NCBI GenBank assembly: GCA_963797175.1
Contig: CAWCOL010000005.1
Location: forward strand, 620,001 to 684,000
Source of the DNA: DATLLN01 sp963797175
GTDB taxonomy: Bacteria > Actinomycetota > Thermoleophilia > Gaiellales > JAICJC01
Direction: 5' to 3'
DNA length: 64,000 bases
Positions within the stretch are counted from its first letter, which is position 1, and each line of letters starts with the position of its first letter. The notes under the pieces were generated by a model that saw only the letters and a list, made by a program, of their open reading frames with translations, was not told the origin of the DNA and ran no database searches. This document shows, one piece after another, positions 9,478 through 17,705 of the stretch. The position numbers were made by a program, and so were the translations under genes.

Positions 9478-9866
9478 AGCGCGAACGGCTCGGGCAGGAG
9501 CTCCGCGAGCGAGGCGGCGACGAGCTCGCCGTCGCGGCGGAAGACGATCGCCGCGTCCGGCGCCAGCTCGGCCAGCACCTGGCGGCACGCGCCGCAGGGT
9601 GAGACGGTGTCGCCGCCGGCGTGCACGGCGATCGCCGTCACCTCGCGGTGCCCGGCCGCGACGGCCGTGAACAGCGCGACCCGCTCCGCGCAGCAGGTGA
9701 GGCCGAAGGAGGCGTTCTCGACGTTGACACCGACGATCGGCTCGACCGCGCCCTCCGCCTGCACCGCCGCGCCCACCCGGAACCCCGAGTAGGGCGCGTG
9801 CGCGCGCTGCGCGGCCTCGCCGGCTCGGGCGTGCAGCTCGATCTCGCTGGCGGTGGCCGGGCGCAT
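9474..9866 (-). CDS. cdd: cytidine deaminase
   Basis: Zinc enzyme converting cytidine and deoxycytidine to uridine forms in pyrimidine salvage. 130 residues, normal for the tetrameric class. NVENASFGLTCCAERVA supplies the substrate-binding NxE and the first zinc Cys with the catalytic Glu, and PCGACRQ supplies the other two Cys. ATG at 9866; stop overlaps the era GTG as GTGA, so translation is coupled. Confidence 0.96.
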   Translation of the reverse strand: MRPATASEIELHARAGEAAQRAHAPYSGFRVGAAVQAEGAVEPIVGVNVENASFGLTCCAERVALFTAVAAGHREVTAIAVHAGGDTVSPCGACRQVLAELAPDAAIVFRRDGELVAASLAELLPEPFAL

Positions 9867-9889
9867 ACCCGGATGCTAGATCCTGCCCC

Positions 9890-11029
9890 TCAGGCTGGAG
9901 GCGGAAGCGTGGTCACGCCGCCGGGGTCAGGCAGGCCACCCGCCGAGCCGCCCTCGGCGTGTGTCCCGCTCGGGGCGGGCGGCGGCGGAGGCGGAGCGGG
10001 CGGCACCGGTGGCGGCGAGACGGTGCGCGTGGCGTGCGCGGCGGGCCGATGCACATGACGGCGCACCGGGGTGGTCTTGTGATGACGGCGGTGCGGCACC
10101 GGCGCTGCGTGCTTCGCCGGACGGCCGGCCGCGTGGTGGACGACAGACGCCGGCGGCACGGTCGTCGGCGTCGCATGCGCGGGCGATCCACCGCCGCGCC
10201 CCACTCCCAGCACCGAGGCCGCCGCCAGCAGTGCGAGCAGCACGCCGACGGCAGCCGCGAGCCGGTGGGCGCGACCCCGCGGCGCGTCGGCGGGCAGCAG
10301 CTCCGCGAGGCGCAGGTCGTCCTCGTCGAACACCCCGTCCAGCTCGCCGTCCAGACCCGGGGCGCGGGCCGTGCCCAGCGCGGCGGCGATCCGCTCGAGC
10401 TCATCCAGGCACTCGGAGAGCGATGCGTGCCGCGCGGCATCGGCGTCCTCCACCCACCGGCCCAGCTCGCCCTCCGGCTTTCCGGCGTGGACGGCCAGCA
10501 GGATCGCCGCCAGCACGCGGCTGCCGCCCGGATCGCTGCCGGGGCGCACGTCCCCGGCGCGGCCGAGCAGCGGCCGCTCGACGAACGGCGTCGGCCCGGG
10601 GCCGACGGCCAGGTCGGCCAGCGCGGCGGCATCCGGCGCGAACCCGGCGGCGGCGATCCGCTCGACCAGGCGGCCGAAGCCGAGGGTCAGCCGCGCGGCG
10701 TCCAGCGGCGAGGGCCGGCGGGCTGTGCGCCAGCGCTCCAGCGGCATGCCCAGCGAGGGCGGCAGCACCAGGAACCAGCCGCGCTCGTCCGGCCCGAAGT
10801 CGAGCACGCCGCACACCTCGGACAGGCCCAGCCCGCACCAGTGCGACACGGCCTCGGCCAGCGCCTCCTCGTCCCACGCTGGCTCGACGAACACGATCCG
10901 CACCTGCGCGGCCCGCCCGGACTGCGTGTCGAGCGCGTCCACCGGCCCCGCCGGGCGGGATGCCAGGCTGGCGGCGCCGGCCAGGTAGCGGCCGCCGATC
11001 AGGCGGGCGTTGGAGGCGGTCTCGGGCAT
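9890..11029 (-). CDS. kinase-like membrane protein with His/Pro-rich tail (probable pseudokinase)
   Basis: 380 residues, family not firmly recognised. Residues ~8-230 follow the outline of a bacterial Ser/Thr kinase (GGRYLAG at the start, a strand ending RIVFV, then a hinge-like FLVLPPSLGMPLERW and a helical lobe), but no HRD, DFG or clear catalytic lysine is present, so activity is unlikely. A basic Arg stretch precedes one membrane segment at ~272-295 (LAAAVGVLLALLAAASVLGVG). The last ~85 residues would be outside the cell and are rich in His, Pro and Thr (RRHHKTTPVRRHVHR, PPVPPAPPPPPP). It sits between the dgk-pap2 and cdd genes on the same strand. ATG at 11029 is chosen because it opens the conserved part. 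Confidence 0.6.
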   Translation of the reverse strand: MPETASNARLIGGRYLAGAASLASRPAGPVDALDTQSGRAAQVRIVFVEPAWDEEALAEAVSHWCGLGLSEVCGVLDFGPDERGWFLVLPPSLGMPLERWRTARRPSPLDAARLTLGFGRLVERIAAAGFAPDAAALADLAVGPGPTPFVERPLLGRAGDVRPGSDPGGSRVLAAILLAVHAGKPEGELGRWVEDADAARHASLSECLDELERIAAALGTARAPGLDGELDGVFDEDDLRLAELLPADAPRGRAHRLAAAVGVLLALLAAASVLGVGRGGGSPAHATPTTVPPASVVHHAAGRPAKHAAPVPHRRHHKTTPVRRHVHRPAAHATRTVSPPPVPPAPPPPPPAPSGTHAEGGSAGGLPDPGGVTTLPPPA

Positions 11030-11104
11030 AGCCGCACCGTACGGGCGGGTCGCGTCACGGCACCAGACGCGACCTGTCACGGAAGCGTGCAGATACCGGC
11101 CGGT

Positions 11105-11890
11105 TCAGGCGAGGAGCTGGAAGACCAGCGTCGTCACGGCGGCGCCGAGCAGGCCACCCAGGGCCACCTCGCCGGAGCTGTGCACCCCGGCCTCGACCCG
11201 GGTCTGCGCCACCAGCAGCGCCATCAGGAAGCAGACGCTCGAGACCAGCAGGCCGTGCGCGTAGTTGACCGAGGCGAACGTGACGGCGACCCAGCCGCCG
11301 AACGCGACCGCCGCGTGGCCGGACGGGAGTCCGCCCCGCAGCGGCTGGCCCCGCTGGGTCAGCGCTTTCAGCGCGATCACCAGCATCGTCACGACGACGA
11401 TCGCGATCACGGTCAGGTGTACCGGCGAGTCGCGCACGGTGCGGATCGCGTGCTGGCTGCGGTTGCCGATCCGCTCGGCGAACACCAGGTAGGCGACGAA
11501 CAGCGCGTTCACGGCCGCCACCAGCACCGCGCCGGCGGCGACGTCCTTGGCCACGCGGGCCAGCGGGTCGAACGAGTTGGTGGCGATGTCGATCGCCTTC
11601 TCCAGCGCGGTGTTGATCATCTCGGCGATCAGCACGAAGCTGACGGCGAGCATCACCGCGAGCAGCTCGAAGCGGGTCACGCCCAGCCACACTGCGATCG
11701 GCAGGATGGCCAGCGCGACGGCGAAGTGCACGCGCATGTTGCGCTGCGTCTTGAGCACGTAAAGGATGCCCTCGAACGCATAGTTGAAGCTGGTGACGAG
11801 GCTGGCCGCCTCGTGGCGGGCGGCGCGGAACGGGCCCAGCCGGCGGGCCTCCCGCACCGCGTCCTCGCGGCTATGCAGGCTCTGCGGCAA
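11105..11890 (-). CDS. undecaprenol/diacylglycerol kinase fused to PAP2 phosphatase
   Basis: 261-residue membrane protein with two domains. Residues ~30-140 are a DgkA domain (RNMRVHFAVALAILPIAVWL, then EMINTALEKAID and KDVAAGAVLVAA with the conserved Glu, Asn, Lys and Asp). Residues ~150-260 are a PAP2 phosphatase domain with PSGH and R-x5-H (RVEAGVH), where the usual final Asp is Glu. It probably phosphorylates undecaprenol and may dephosphorylate a lipid pyrophosphate, linking it to cell-wall carrier recycling; the opposing activities in one chain are inference from domains. The start is a TTG at 11890 overlapping ybeY by 20 bases; no better upstream start is visible. Neighbour of ybeY, as in many genomes. 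Confidence 0.88.
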   Translation of the reverse strand: MPQSLHSREDAVREARRLGPFRAARHEAASLVTSFNYAFEGILYVLKTQRNMRVHFAVALAILPIAVWLGVTRFELLAVMLAVSFVLIAEMINTALEKAIDIATNSFDPLARVAKDVAAGAVLVAAVNALFVAYLVFAERIGNRSQHAIRTVRDSPVHLTVIAIVVVTMLVIALKALTQRGQPLRGGLPSGHAAVAFGGWVAVTFASVNYAHGLLVSSVCFLMALLVAQTRVEAGVHSSGEVALGGLLGAAVTTLVFQLLA

Positions 11891-12295
11891 CGGCGCCGGC
11901 CCCCTCCGCCAGCAGCGCCTCGCGGGCCAGCATCTCGCCCGCGTCGGTCTCGTGGTCCCAGCCGGTCAGGTGGAGCACGGCGTGCACGAGCAGCAGGTCG
12001 ATCGGCGTCCCCTCGTCCGCGGCCACGGCTGGGCAGATGACGACGTCGCCGAGCTGGCGCGGCACGTCCGGCGGCAGCTGCTCGCCGCCGTCCAGCGGGA
12101 ACGAGAGCACGTCGGTCGGCGCCGGGCGGCCCCGGTGCCGGCCGTTCAGCTCCGCCATCTCGGCCGGCTCGACGAACGCCACCCCCACCTCGCCGGCCTC
12201 GATCCCCTCGGCCGTCAGCGACCGGCGGACGACGCGGCGCACCGCCGCCCGATCGATGCGCCAGGCGCAGCGGTTGTCGATGTCCACCGCCACGC

Positions 12296-12299
<4 letters not shown>
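11871..12299 (-). CDS. ybeY: endoribonuclease YbeY
   Basis: Metal-dependent RNase acting in 16S rRNA 3'-end maturation and ribosome quality control. 142 residues with the zinc motif HAVLHLTGWDH (H-x3-H-x5-H), TDVLSFPL and LGDVVICP. Starts at a GTG (12297-12299) that overlaps the phoH stop as GTGA. The phoH-ybeY-dgk-cdd-era order is the classical one. Confidence 0.95.
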
Positions 12300-13258
<959 letters not shown>

Positions 13259-13269
13259 TGACCTGAATT

Positions 13270-13719
13270 CTACGCGGAGAGGCGCGCGCGGACGAGGTCC
13301 GACGCGACCTTTCCGTCGGCGCGCCCCTCGGCGCGGCTGGTGACGAGGCCCATCACCCGGCCCATGTCCCGCATCGACGAGGCGCCGGTCTCGGCGATCG
13401 CCGCGTCCACCATGGCCTCGAGCTCCTGCTCGGAGAGCCCCTGCGGCAGGAACTCGTCGATGACGGGGAGGTCAGCCTCCTCGGCGGCGGCCCGCTCCTC
13501 GTTGCCGGCCGTGCGGTAGGCCTCCGCGGCCTCGACCCGCTGCTTGCGCTCGCGCCGCAGCACGGCCTCGGCGTCGCGGTCGCCGAACTCCCCGGCCGGC
13601 CGGTCCTTCTCGGCCCGCTGGAGCGCGCTGACCAGCAGCCGCAGGGCGTCGGTGCGGCCGCGGTCGCCGCTCTTCATCGATGCATGCAGCTCGGACTGGA
13701 CGCGCTGGGCGAGGCTCAC
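13270..13719 (-). CDS. yqeY: GatB/YqeY domain protein
   Basis: 149 residues of the YqeY family, homologous to the tRNA-binding tail domain of GatB and common near rpsU or phoH. Motifs: LRLLVSALQRAEKD, VLRRERKQRVEAAEAYRTAGNEERA, EEADLPVIDEFLPQGLS and GASSMRDMGRVMGLV with a C-terminal DGKVASDLVRARL. GTG start at 13717-13719 lies in the stop of mtaB (GTGA). Precise role unknown; a function in tRNA-dependent amidation or translation is inferred from GatB only. Confidence 0.92.
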   Translation of the reverse strand: MSLAQRVQSELHASMKSGDRGRTDALRLLVSALQRAEKDRPAGEFGDRDAEAVLRRERKQRVEAAEAYRTAGNEERAAAEEADLPVIDEFLPQGLSEQELEAMVDAAIAETGASSMRDMGRVMGLVTSRAEGRADGKVASDLVRARLSA

Positions 13720-14939
13720 GCGCACATGGTACCGATCACCGCGGCGGCTTCCAGGCCCGTCGCCCGGACGGCCACCAGCACCCCCGGCTCGGCGCCCGCC
13801 ACGACGTACGGCGTGTAGTCCGCGCTGTAGCCGCGGCCCTGCGCCGACTCCACCAGCACCCGCTCGCGGCGCCCCAGCTTGGCCCGGCGGTGCGCCGCCC
13901 CGGCGCGATCGGAGAGCTCGCGCAGCGCCTCCGAGCGGCGCCGCTTCTCGGCCGCGGGCACCGGGTCGCTGGCGGCATCGGCGGTGTCCGGGCGGGGCGA
14001 GTAGGGGAAGACGTGGACGGCCGTGAAGCCGGCGTCGGCGACCAGGGCGAGCGTCCGCCGGAAGGCGGCATCGTCCTCCGCCGGGTGCCCGACGATCACG
14101 TCGCTGGTCAGGTTGAGGCCGGGCACCAGCTCGCGGGCGCGCTCGACGCGGCGCAGGAACCGGTCGCGGGCGTAGCGGCGGCGCATCGCCCGCAGCACGC
14201 CGTCGTCGCCCGACTGGAGCGGCACGTGCAGGTGGGGCGCGACGCGCGCGTCGGCCGCCATCGCCCGCAGCAGCGGGTCGTCGAGGTGGTTGACCTCGAT
14301 CGAGGAGAGCCGCAGCCGCTCCAGTCCGGGCAGCTCGCACAGCCGCCCGATCAGGGCGGGCAGACCGGCCCGCTGCCCGCGGTCGCGGAAGCAGCCCAGG
14401 TTGACGCCGGTCAGCACCAGCTCGCGGTGGCCCTGCTGGAGCCGCCGCGAGGCGTCGCGCAGCACGGCGTCCAGCGACCGGCTGCGGCCGGCGCCGCGCA
14501 CGGCCGGGATCACGCAGTAGGAGCACGTGAACGAGCAGCCGTCCTGGATCTTGACGTAGGCGCGGGTGCGGGAGAACGCCGGTGCGGGACCCCCGACGCA
14601 GCCGAGCGGGCCGACCGCCGCGGACACCGCGTCGGGCGCGCGGTCGGGCCGGACGCGGAGCACGGTGACGTTGGCCGGCAGCGTGCCTGCGCCGGGGTCG
14701 GCCAGGTTGGCGGCGCAGCCGGTCAGGTAGACGCGGCCCGCGGTGCGGGCCGCCCGCCGCGCCGCCTTGCGCGACTTCGCCAGCGCCTCGGCCGTGACGC
14801 AGCAGCCGTTGACGACGCGCACGTCGGCCTCGTCCGCGCCGACCTCGGCGTGGCCCTCCGCGGACAAGCGTTCCCGGATCGCCTGGGCGTCGGACAGCGA
14901 CACCTTGCAGCCCAGGAACTCGACCGCGAACCCGCTCAC
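13716..14939 (-). CDS. mtaB: tRNA (N6-threonylcarbamoyladenosine) methylthiotransferase, MtaB-like
   Basis: Radical SAM enzyme that adds a 2-methylthio group to t6A37 of ANN-decoding tRNAs. 407 residues: N-terminal UPF0004 domain (FLGCKVSLSDAQAI, VNGCCVTAEA, LTGCAANL) with the three Cys for an auxiliary cluster, the SAM cluster motif CSFTCSYC, SDVIVGHPAEDDAAF, and a short TRAM-like C-terminus. MtaB rather than MiaB is inferred from the compact N-terminus and the neighbours dnaJ, prmA and rsmE, its usual setting. GTG start overlaps the rsmE stop as GTGA. Confidence 0.9.
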   Translation of the reverse strand: MSGFAVEFLGCKVSLSDAQAIRERLSAEGHAEVGADEADVRVVNGCCVTAEALAKSRKAARRAARTAGRVYLTGCAANLADPGAGTLPANVTVLRVRPDRAPDAVSAAVGPLGCVGGPAPAFSRTRAYVKIQDGCSFTCSYCVIPAVRGAGRSRSLDAVLRDASRRLQQGHRELVLTGVNLGCFRDRGQRAGLPALIGRLCELPGLERLRLSSIEVNHLDDPLLRAMAADARVAPHLHVPLQSGDDGVLRAMRRRYARDRFLRRVERARELVPGLNLTSDVIVGHPAEDDAAFRRTLALVADAGFTAVHVFPYSPRPDTADAASDPVPAAEKRRRSEALRELSDRAGAAHRRAKLGRRERVLVESAQGRGYSADYTPYVVAGAEPGVLVAVRATGLEAAAVIGTMCA

Positions 14940-15622
14940 CCCAGGAAGCCCATCTCCCGTAGCGCCAGCGCCGCCGCGACGATCGCCGCGGTCTCGGTGC
15001 GCAGCACGACCGGCCCGAACGTGGCCACCGCCACCCCGCTCTCCCGGGCCAGGGCCAGCTCGGCGTCCGAGAACCCGGGCTCCGGGCCGATCAGCAGGGT
15101 CGCCTGCCTGCGCCCGACGATGCGGTCGGCGAGGCCGCCCGACGCGCCCTCATGGCTGAGCACGACGGCGTCCGGCGAGAGCACGTCGGCGTAGGCGGAC
15201 ACGCCCAGCACCTCCGGCACACGGGCCTGCTTGGACTGCTTCGCGGCGGCCTCGGCCACGCGGCGCCAGCGATCCATCCGCGCCGTGGTGAACGAGCCCT
15301 TCAGCAGGCCGGTGACAAGCGCGCCGATGCGGGCGACGCCCAGCTCGGTCAGCTTCTCCACCGCCTCGTCCGACCGCGCGCCCGGCTGTGCGATCCACAC
15401 CGTCACGCTGGGCGCCTCGGTCACCGGCTCGACCTCCTCGTAGGGCTCCAATCCCCGGCCGGTCAGCCGCGCGCGATGCACGCGGCCGCCGACCACGACC
15501 TCGCAAGTATCGCCCACCCGCATCCGCAGCACGCGCTCCAGGTGGTGGCGGTCGCCGGACGAGAGCTCGGCCACCCCGTCGGCCAGGCCGGCGGCGAAGA
15601 AGCGGTGGACGTGACGGCTCAC
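14936..15622 (-). CDS. rsmE: 16S rRNA (uridine1498-N3)-methyltransferase
   Basis: SPOUT methyltransferase that methylates U1498 of 16S rRNA. About 228 residues: N-terminal PUA-like part (RHHLERVLRMRVGDTCEVV) and a knotted C-terminal domain with KQSKQARVPEV, LLIGPEPGFSDAE and the final LVLRTETAAIVAAALAL-like segment (VVLRTETAAIVAA). GTG start at 15620-15622 overlaps prmA as GTGA; the stop overlaps mtaB the same way. Confidence 0.95.
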   Translation of the reverse strand: MSRHVHRFFAAGLADGVAELSSGDRHHLERVLRMRVGDTCEVVVGGRVHRARLTGRGLEPYEEVEPVTEAPSVTVWIAQPGARSDEAVEKLTELGVARIGALVTGLLKGSFTTARMDRWRRVAEAAAKQSKQARVPEVLGVSAYADVLSPDAVVLSHEGASGGLADRIVGRRQATLLIGPEPGFSDAELALARESGVAVATFGPVVLRTETAAIVAAALALREMGFLG

Positions 15623-16329
15623 CGGCCGACCAGCTCGGCCGCCCAGCCGTCCACGACCACCCGGTCGTTGCCGCCCACCGTCTGCGGGTCGAGCAGCCCG
15701 GAGACGAGCGCCAGCGGCGGCCGGTCCGGCCGGCGCAGCAGCGGCTCCAGCAGGTGCAGCTCGAGGTTCGCCAGCCACAGCGGCGCCTCCGGCAGCGGGT
15801 CGCGCAGCACGTCGCGGCGCTCGGCCCCGATGGCAACGCCGTTCCGCGCCGCGTTCTCGCGGGTCGCGTCCACCGCCAGCGGATCGAGGTCGAACGCGAG
15901 CGGCGGCGGGAACCCGAGCAGCACGGCCGCGATCGAGAGCACCCCGGAGCCGCAGCCGAGGTCGAGTGCGGGCTGCGGCTCGATCCGCTGGAGCAGCTCG
16001 AGCGCGGCCCGGGTCGAGCCGTGGGCGCCGGTGCCAAACGCCCGCCCCGGATCGATCACGACCGCGACCGGCTCGGGCGCGAACCAGGGCGGCCCGATCC
16101 AGAGCCGCCCGCACCGCACCGGCCGGTGGTGCTCGCGCCAGCGATCCTTCCAGCCCGGCTCGACGTCCTCGCCGGTCAGACCCTCGGCGGGCGCCTGCTC
16201 GGCGTAGCCCCAGAGGACGACGTCATCGCCGTCCGCCTCCTGTTCGACGCCGCCGGGGAACAGGTCGAGCATCCGCGCCAGGCCGAGCTCGACGTCGGCC
16301 GAAGGCACCCGCAGCCCGAAGCGCCTCAC
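15619..16329 (-). CDS. prmA: ribosomal protein L11 methyltransferase
   Basis: Methylates ribosomal protein uL11. 236 residues, somewhat shorter than the usual 290 because the N-terminal substrate-binding domain is reduced. The SAM domain shows FGTGAHGSTRAALELL, DLGCGSGVLSIAA, FDLDPLAVDATRENA and the NLELHLLEPLL motif (NxxxxxL type) where N-I/L-x-A is usual. GTG start within the dnaJ stop (GTGA). Operon position directly after dnaJ is typical. Confidence 0.92.
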   Translation of the reverse strand: MRRFGLRVPSADVELGLARMLDLFPGGVEQEADGDDVVLWGYAEQAPAEGLTGEDVEPGWKDRWREHHRPVRCGRLWIGPPWFAPEPVAVVIDPGRAFGTGAHGSTRAALELLQRIEPQPALDLGCGSGVLSIAAVLLGFPPPLAFDLDPLAVDATRENAARNGVAIGAERRDVLRDPLPEAPLWLANLELHLLEPLLRRPDRPPLALVSGLLDPQTVGGNDRVVVDGWAAELVGR

Positions 16330-17447
16330 CGGAACGCGGCGCGGAGCCGGCCGAACAGCGAGGAGTCCTCGGCGTACGTGTCCGGCCCGGCCTCGCGGTC
16401 GAACGCCTCCAGCTGCCGGCGCTGCTCCTCGGTCAGCTTGCGGGGGACGAGCACGTTCACGTGGATCAGCAGGTCGCCCCGGCCCCGGCCCCGCAAGCGG
16501 CCCACGCCCTTGCCGCGCAGCACCACGACGTCGCCCGGCTGGGTGCCCGGGGGCAGGTCGATCTGCTCGTCGCCGTCCAGCGTCGGCACCGTCACCTGCG
16601 AGCCCAGGGCGGCCTGTGTGAAGGGCAGGTCGATCACCGACACGAGGTCGTCGCCCTCACGCTCGAACCGCTCATCGGCCGCCACCCGGACGCCGACGAA
16701 CAGGTCACCGGGCGGGGCGCCGGCCTCGCCGGCACCGCCCAGACCGCGCAGGTGGAGGCGCTGGCCGTCGGCGATGCCGCCCGGCACCGTCACCGTCGTC
16801 GTCCGCCGCACCGGCACGCGGCCGGCGCCGCGGCACTCGGTGCACGGCGTCGGGATCAGCACGCCGCGTCCACGGCACTCGGGGCATGCCAGCGTCTGGA
16901 CGAACTGGCCGAGCGCCGTCTGCTGGACGCGCTGCACCCGTCCGCGGCCCTCACAGGTCGGGCACGTGGCCGGCTCGGTTCCCGGCTCTGCGCCGTTGCC
17001 GCCGCAGCGACCGCAGGCCCCGACCGACTCGTAGCCGACCTCGCGCTCGACGCCGAAGGCCGCCTCGGCAAAGGTCAGCTCCATCACCGCCGCCACGTCC
17101 TGGCCGCGGGCGGCGCCGCGCCGGCCGCCGCCGAACATCGACTCGTCGCCGCCGAAGAACGCGCCCAGCAGGTCGGACAGCGAGCCGAAGTCCATGAACT
17201 GCTCGGTGTGGAACTGCGCGCCGGAGAGGCCGTCGTGGCCGAACCGGTCGTAGCGGCCGCGCTTGTCCGGATCGGACAGCACCTCGTACGCCTCGGCCGC
17301 CTCCTTGAAGCGGTCGGTGGCGGCCGGATCGTCCGGGTTCAGGTCGGGGTGCAGGTCGCGGGCGAGCCCGCGGAACGCCTTCTTGATATCCCCGTCGGAC
17401 GCGTCCCGGCCGACCCCGAGCACCTCGTAGTAGTCGCGGCGCGCCAT
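16326..17447 (-). CDS. dnaJ: chaperone DnaJ
   Basis: Hsp40 co-chaperone that stimulates DnaK. 373 residues: J domain (~1-70) with HPD in LHPDLNPDD, a Gly/Phe-poor linker, a zinc domain with four CxxCxGxG-type repeats (CGRCGGNG, CPTCEGRG, CPECRGRG, CTECRGAG), and C-terminal substrate-binding beta domains (DGDEQIDLPPGTQPGDV). ATG at 17447. It heads the dnaJ-prmA-rsmE-mtaB-yqeY chain. dnaK and grpE are not in the window; a HAIR or CIRCE operator was looked for upstream and not seen. Confidence 0.97.
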   Translation of the reverse strand: MARRDYYEVLGVGRDASDGDIKKAFRGLARDLHPDLNPDDPAATDRFKEAAEAYEVLSDPDKRGRYDRFGHDGLSGAQFHTEQFMDFGSLSDLLGAFFGGDESMFGGGRRGAARGQDVAAVMELTFAEAAFGVEREVGYESVGACGRCGGNGAEPGTEPATCPTCEGRGRVQRVQQTALGQFVQTLACPECRGRGVLIPTPCTECRGAGRVPVRRTTTVTVPGGIADGQRLHLRGLGGAGEAGAPPGDLFVGVRVAADERFEREGDDLVSVIDLPFTQAALGSQVTVPTLDGDEQIDLPPGTQPGDVVVLRGKGVGRLRGRGRGDLLIHVNVLVPRKLTEEQRRQLEAFDREAGPDTYAEDSSLFGRLRAAFR

Positions 17448-17484
17448 GCTCGGGATGGTAAACGCCGCGGTCCGTGCCGGGGCC

Positions 17485-17521
17485 GGCGGCCCCGCGACGA
17501 TCGCGCTGTCGTGGGGCCGCC
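17485..17521 (-). terminator. hairpin between the 37-aa ORF and dnaJ
   Basis: Nine-base arms GGCGGCCCC (17485-17493) and GGGGCCGCC (17513-17521), extended inward past one mismatch by CGAC/GTCG. It lies after the stop of the small ORF and about 40 bases before dnaJ, so it could end the upstream transcript or shape the dnaJ leader. No T-run follows. Confidence 0.4.
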
Positions 17522-17542
17522 AAGCCGGTCATCACTCCACCC

Positions 17543-17656
17543 TTACCACTGGTGGAAGCCGCGGCCGCCATGGCCGTGGTGGGCGACGCGCGCCAGGAAC
17601 AGGGCGACAACCGTCACCCAGAGCATCAGCGCAGGGCGCCGTGCAAGCAGCTTCAT
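17543..17656 (-). CDS. putative 37-aa single-span membrane peptide
   Basis: Small ORF with ATG at 17654-17656 and TAA at 17543-17545. A Shine-Dalgarno-like GTGGGGAG stands a few bases before the start. The peptide begins MKLLARRPALMLWVTVVALF, a basic start followed by one hydrophobic segment, and ends in a Gly/His-rich tail (HHGHGGRGFHQW). It follows the XRE-TPR gene on the same strand by 48 bases and is flanked by hairpins on both sides. The peptide composition and ribosome site argue for expression; without homologues this stays a candidate. A metal-binding tail is only a guess. Confidence 0.42.
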   Translation of the reverse strand: MKLLARRPALMLWVTVVALFLARVAHHGHGGRGFHQW

Positions 17657-17688
17657 TTTCTCCCCACCTGCCCTTCTCGGGTACCACC

Positions 17689-17705
17689 GGGGGGACAGAC
17701 CCCCC
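17689..17705 (-). terminator. short GC hairpin at the end of the XRE-TPR gene
   Basis: Six G (17689-17694) and six C (17700-17705) separated by ACAGA, touching the stop codon of the regulator gene. Stable but without a T-run; may attenuate read-through into the 37-aa ORF. Confidence 0.3.
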
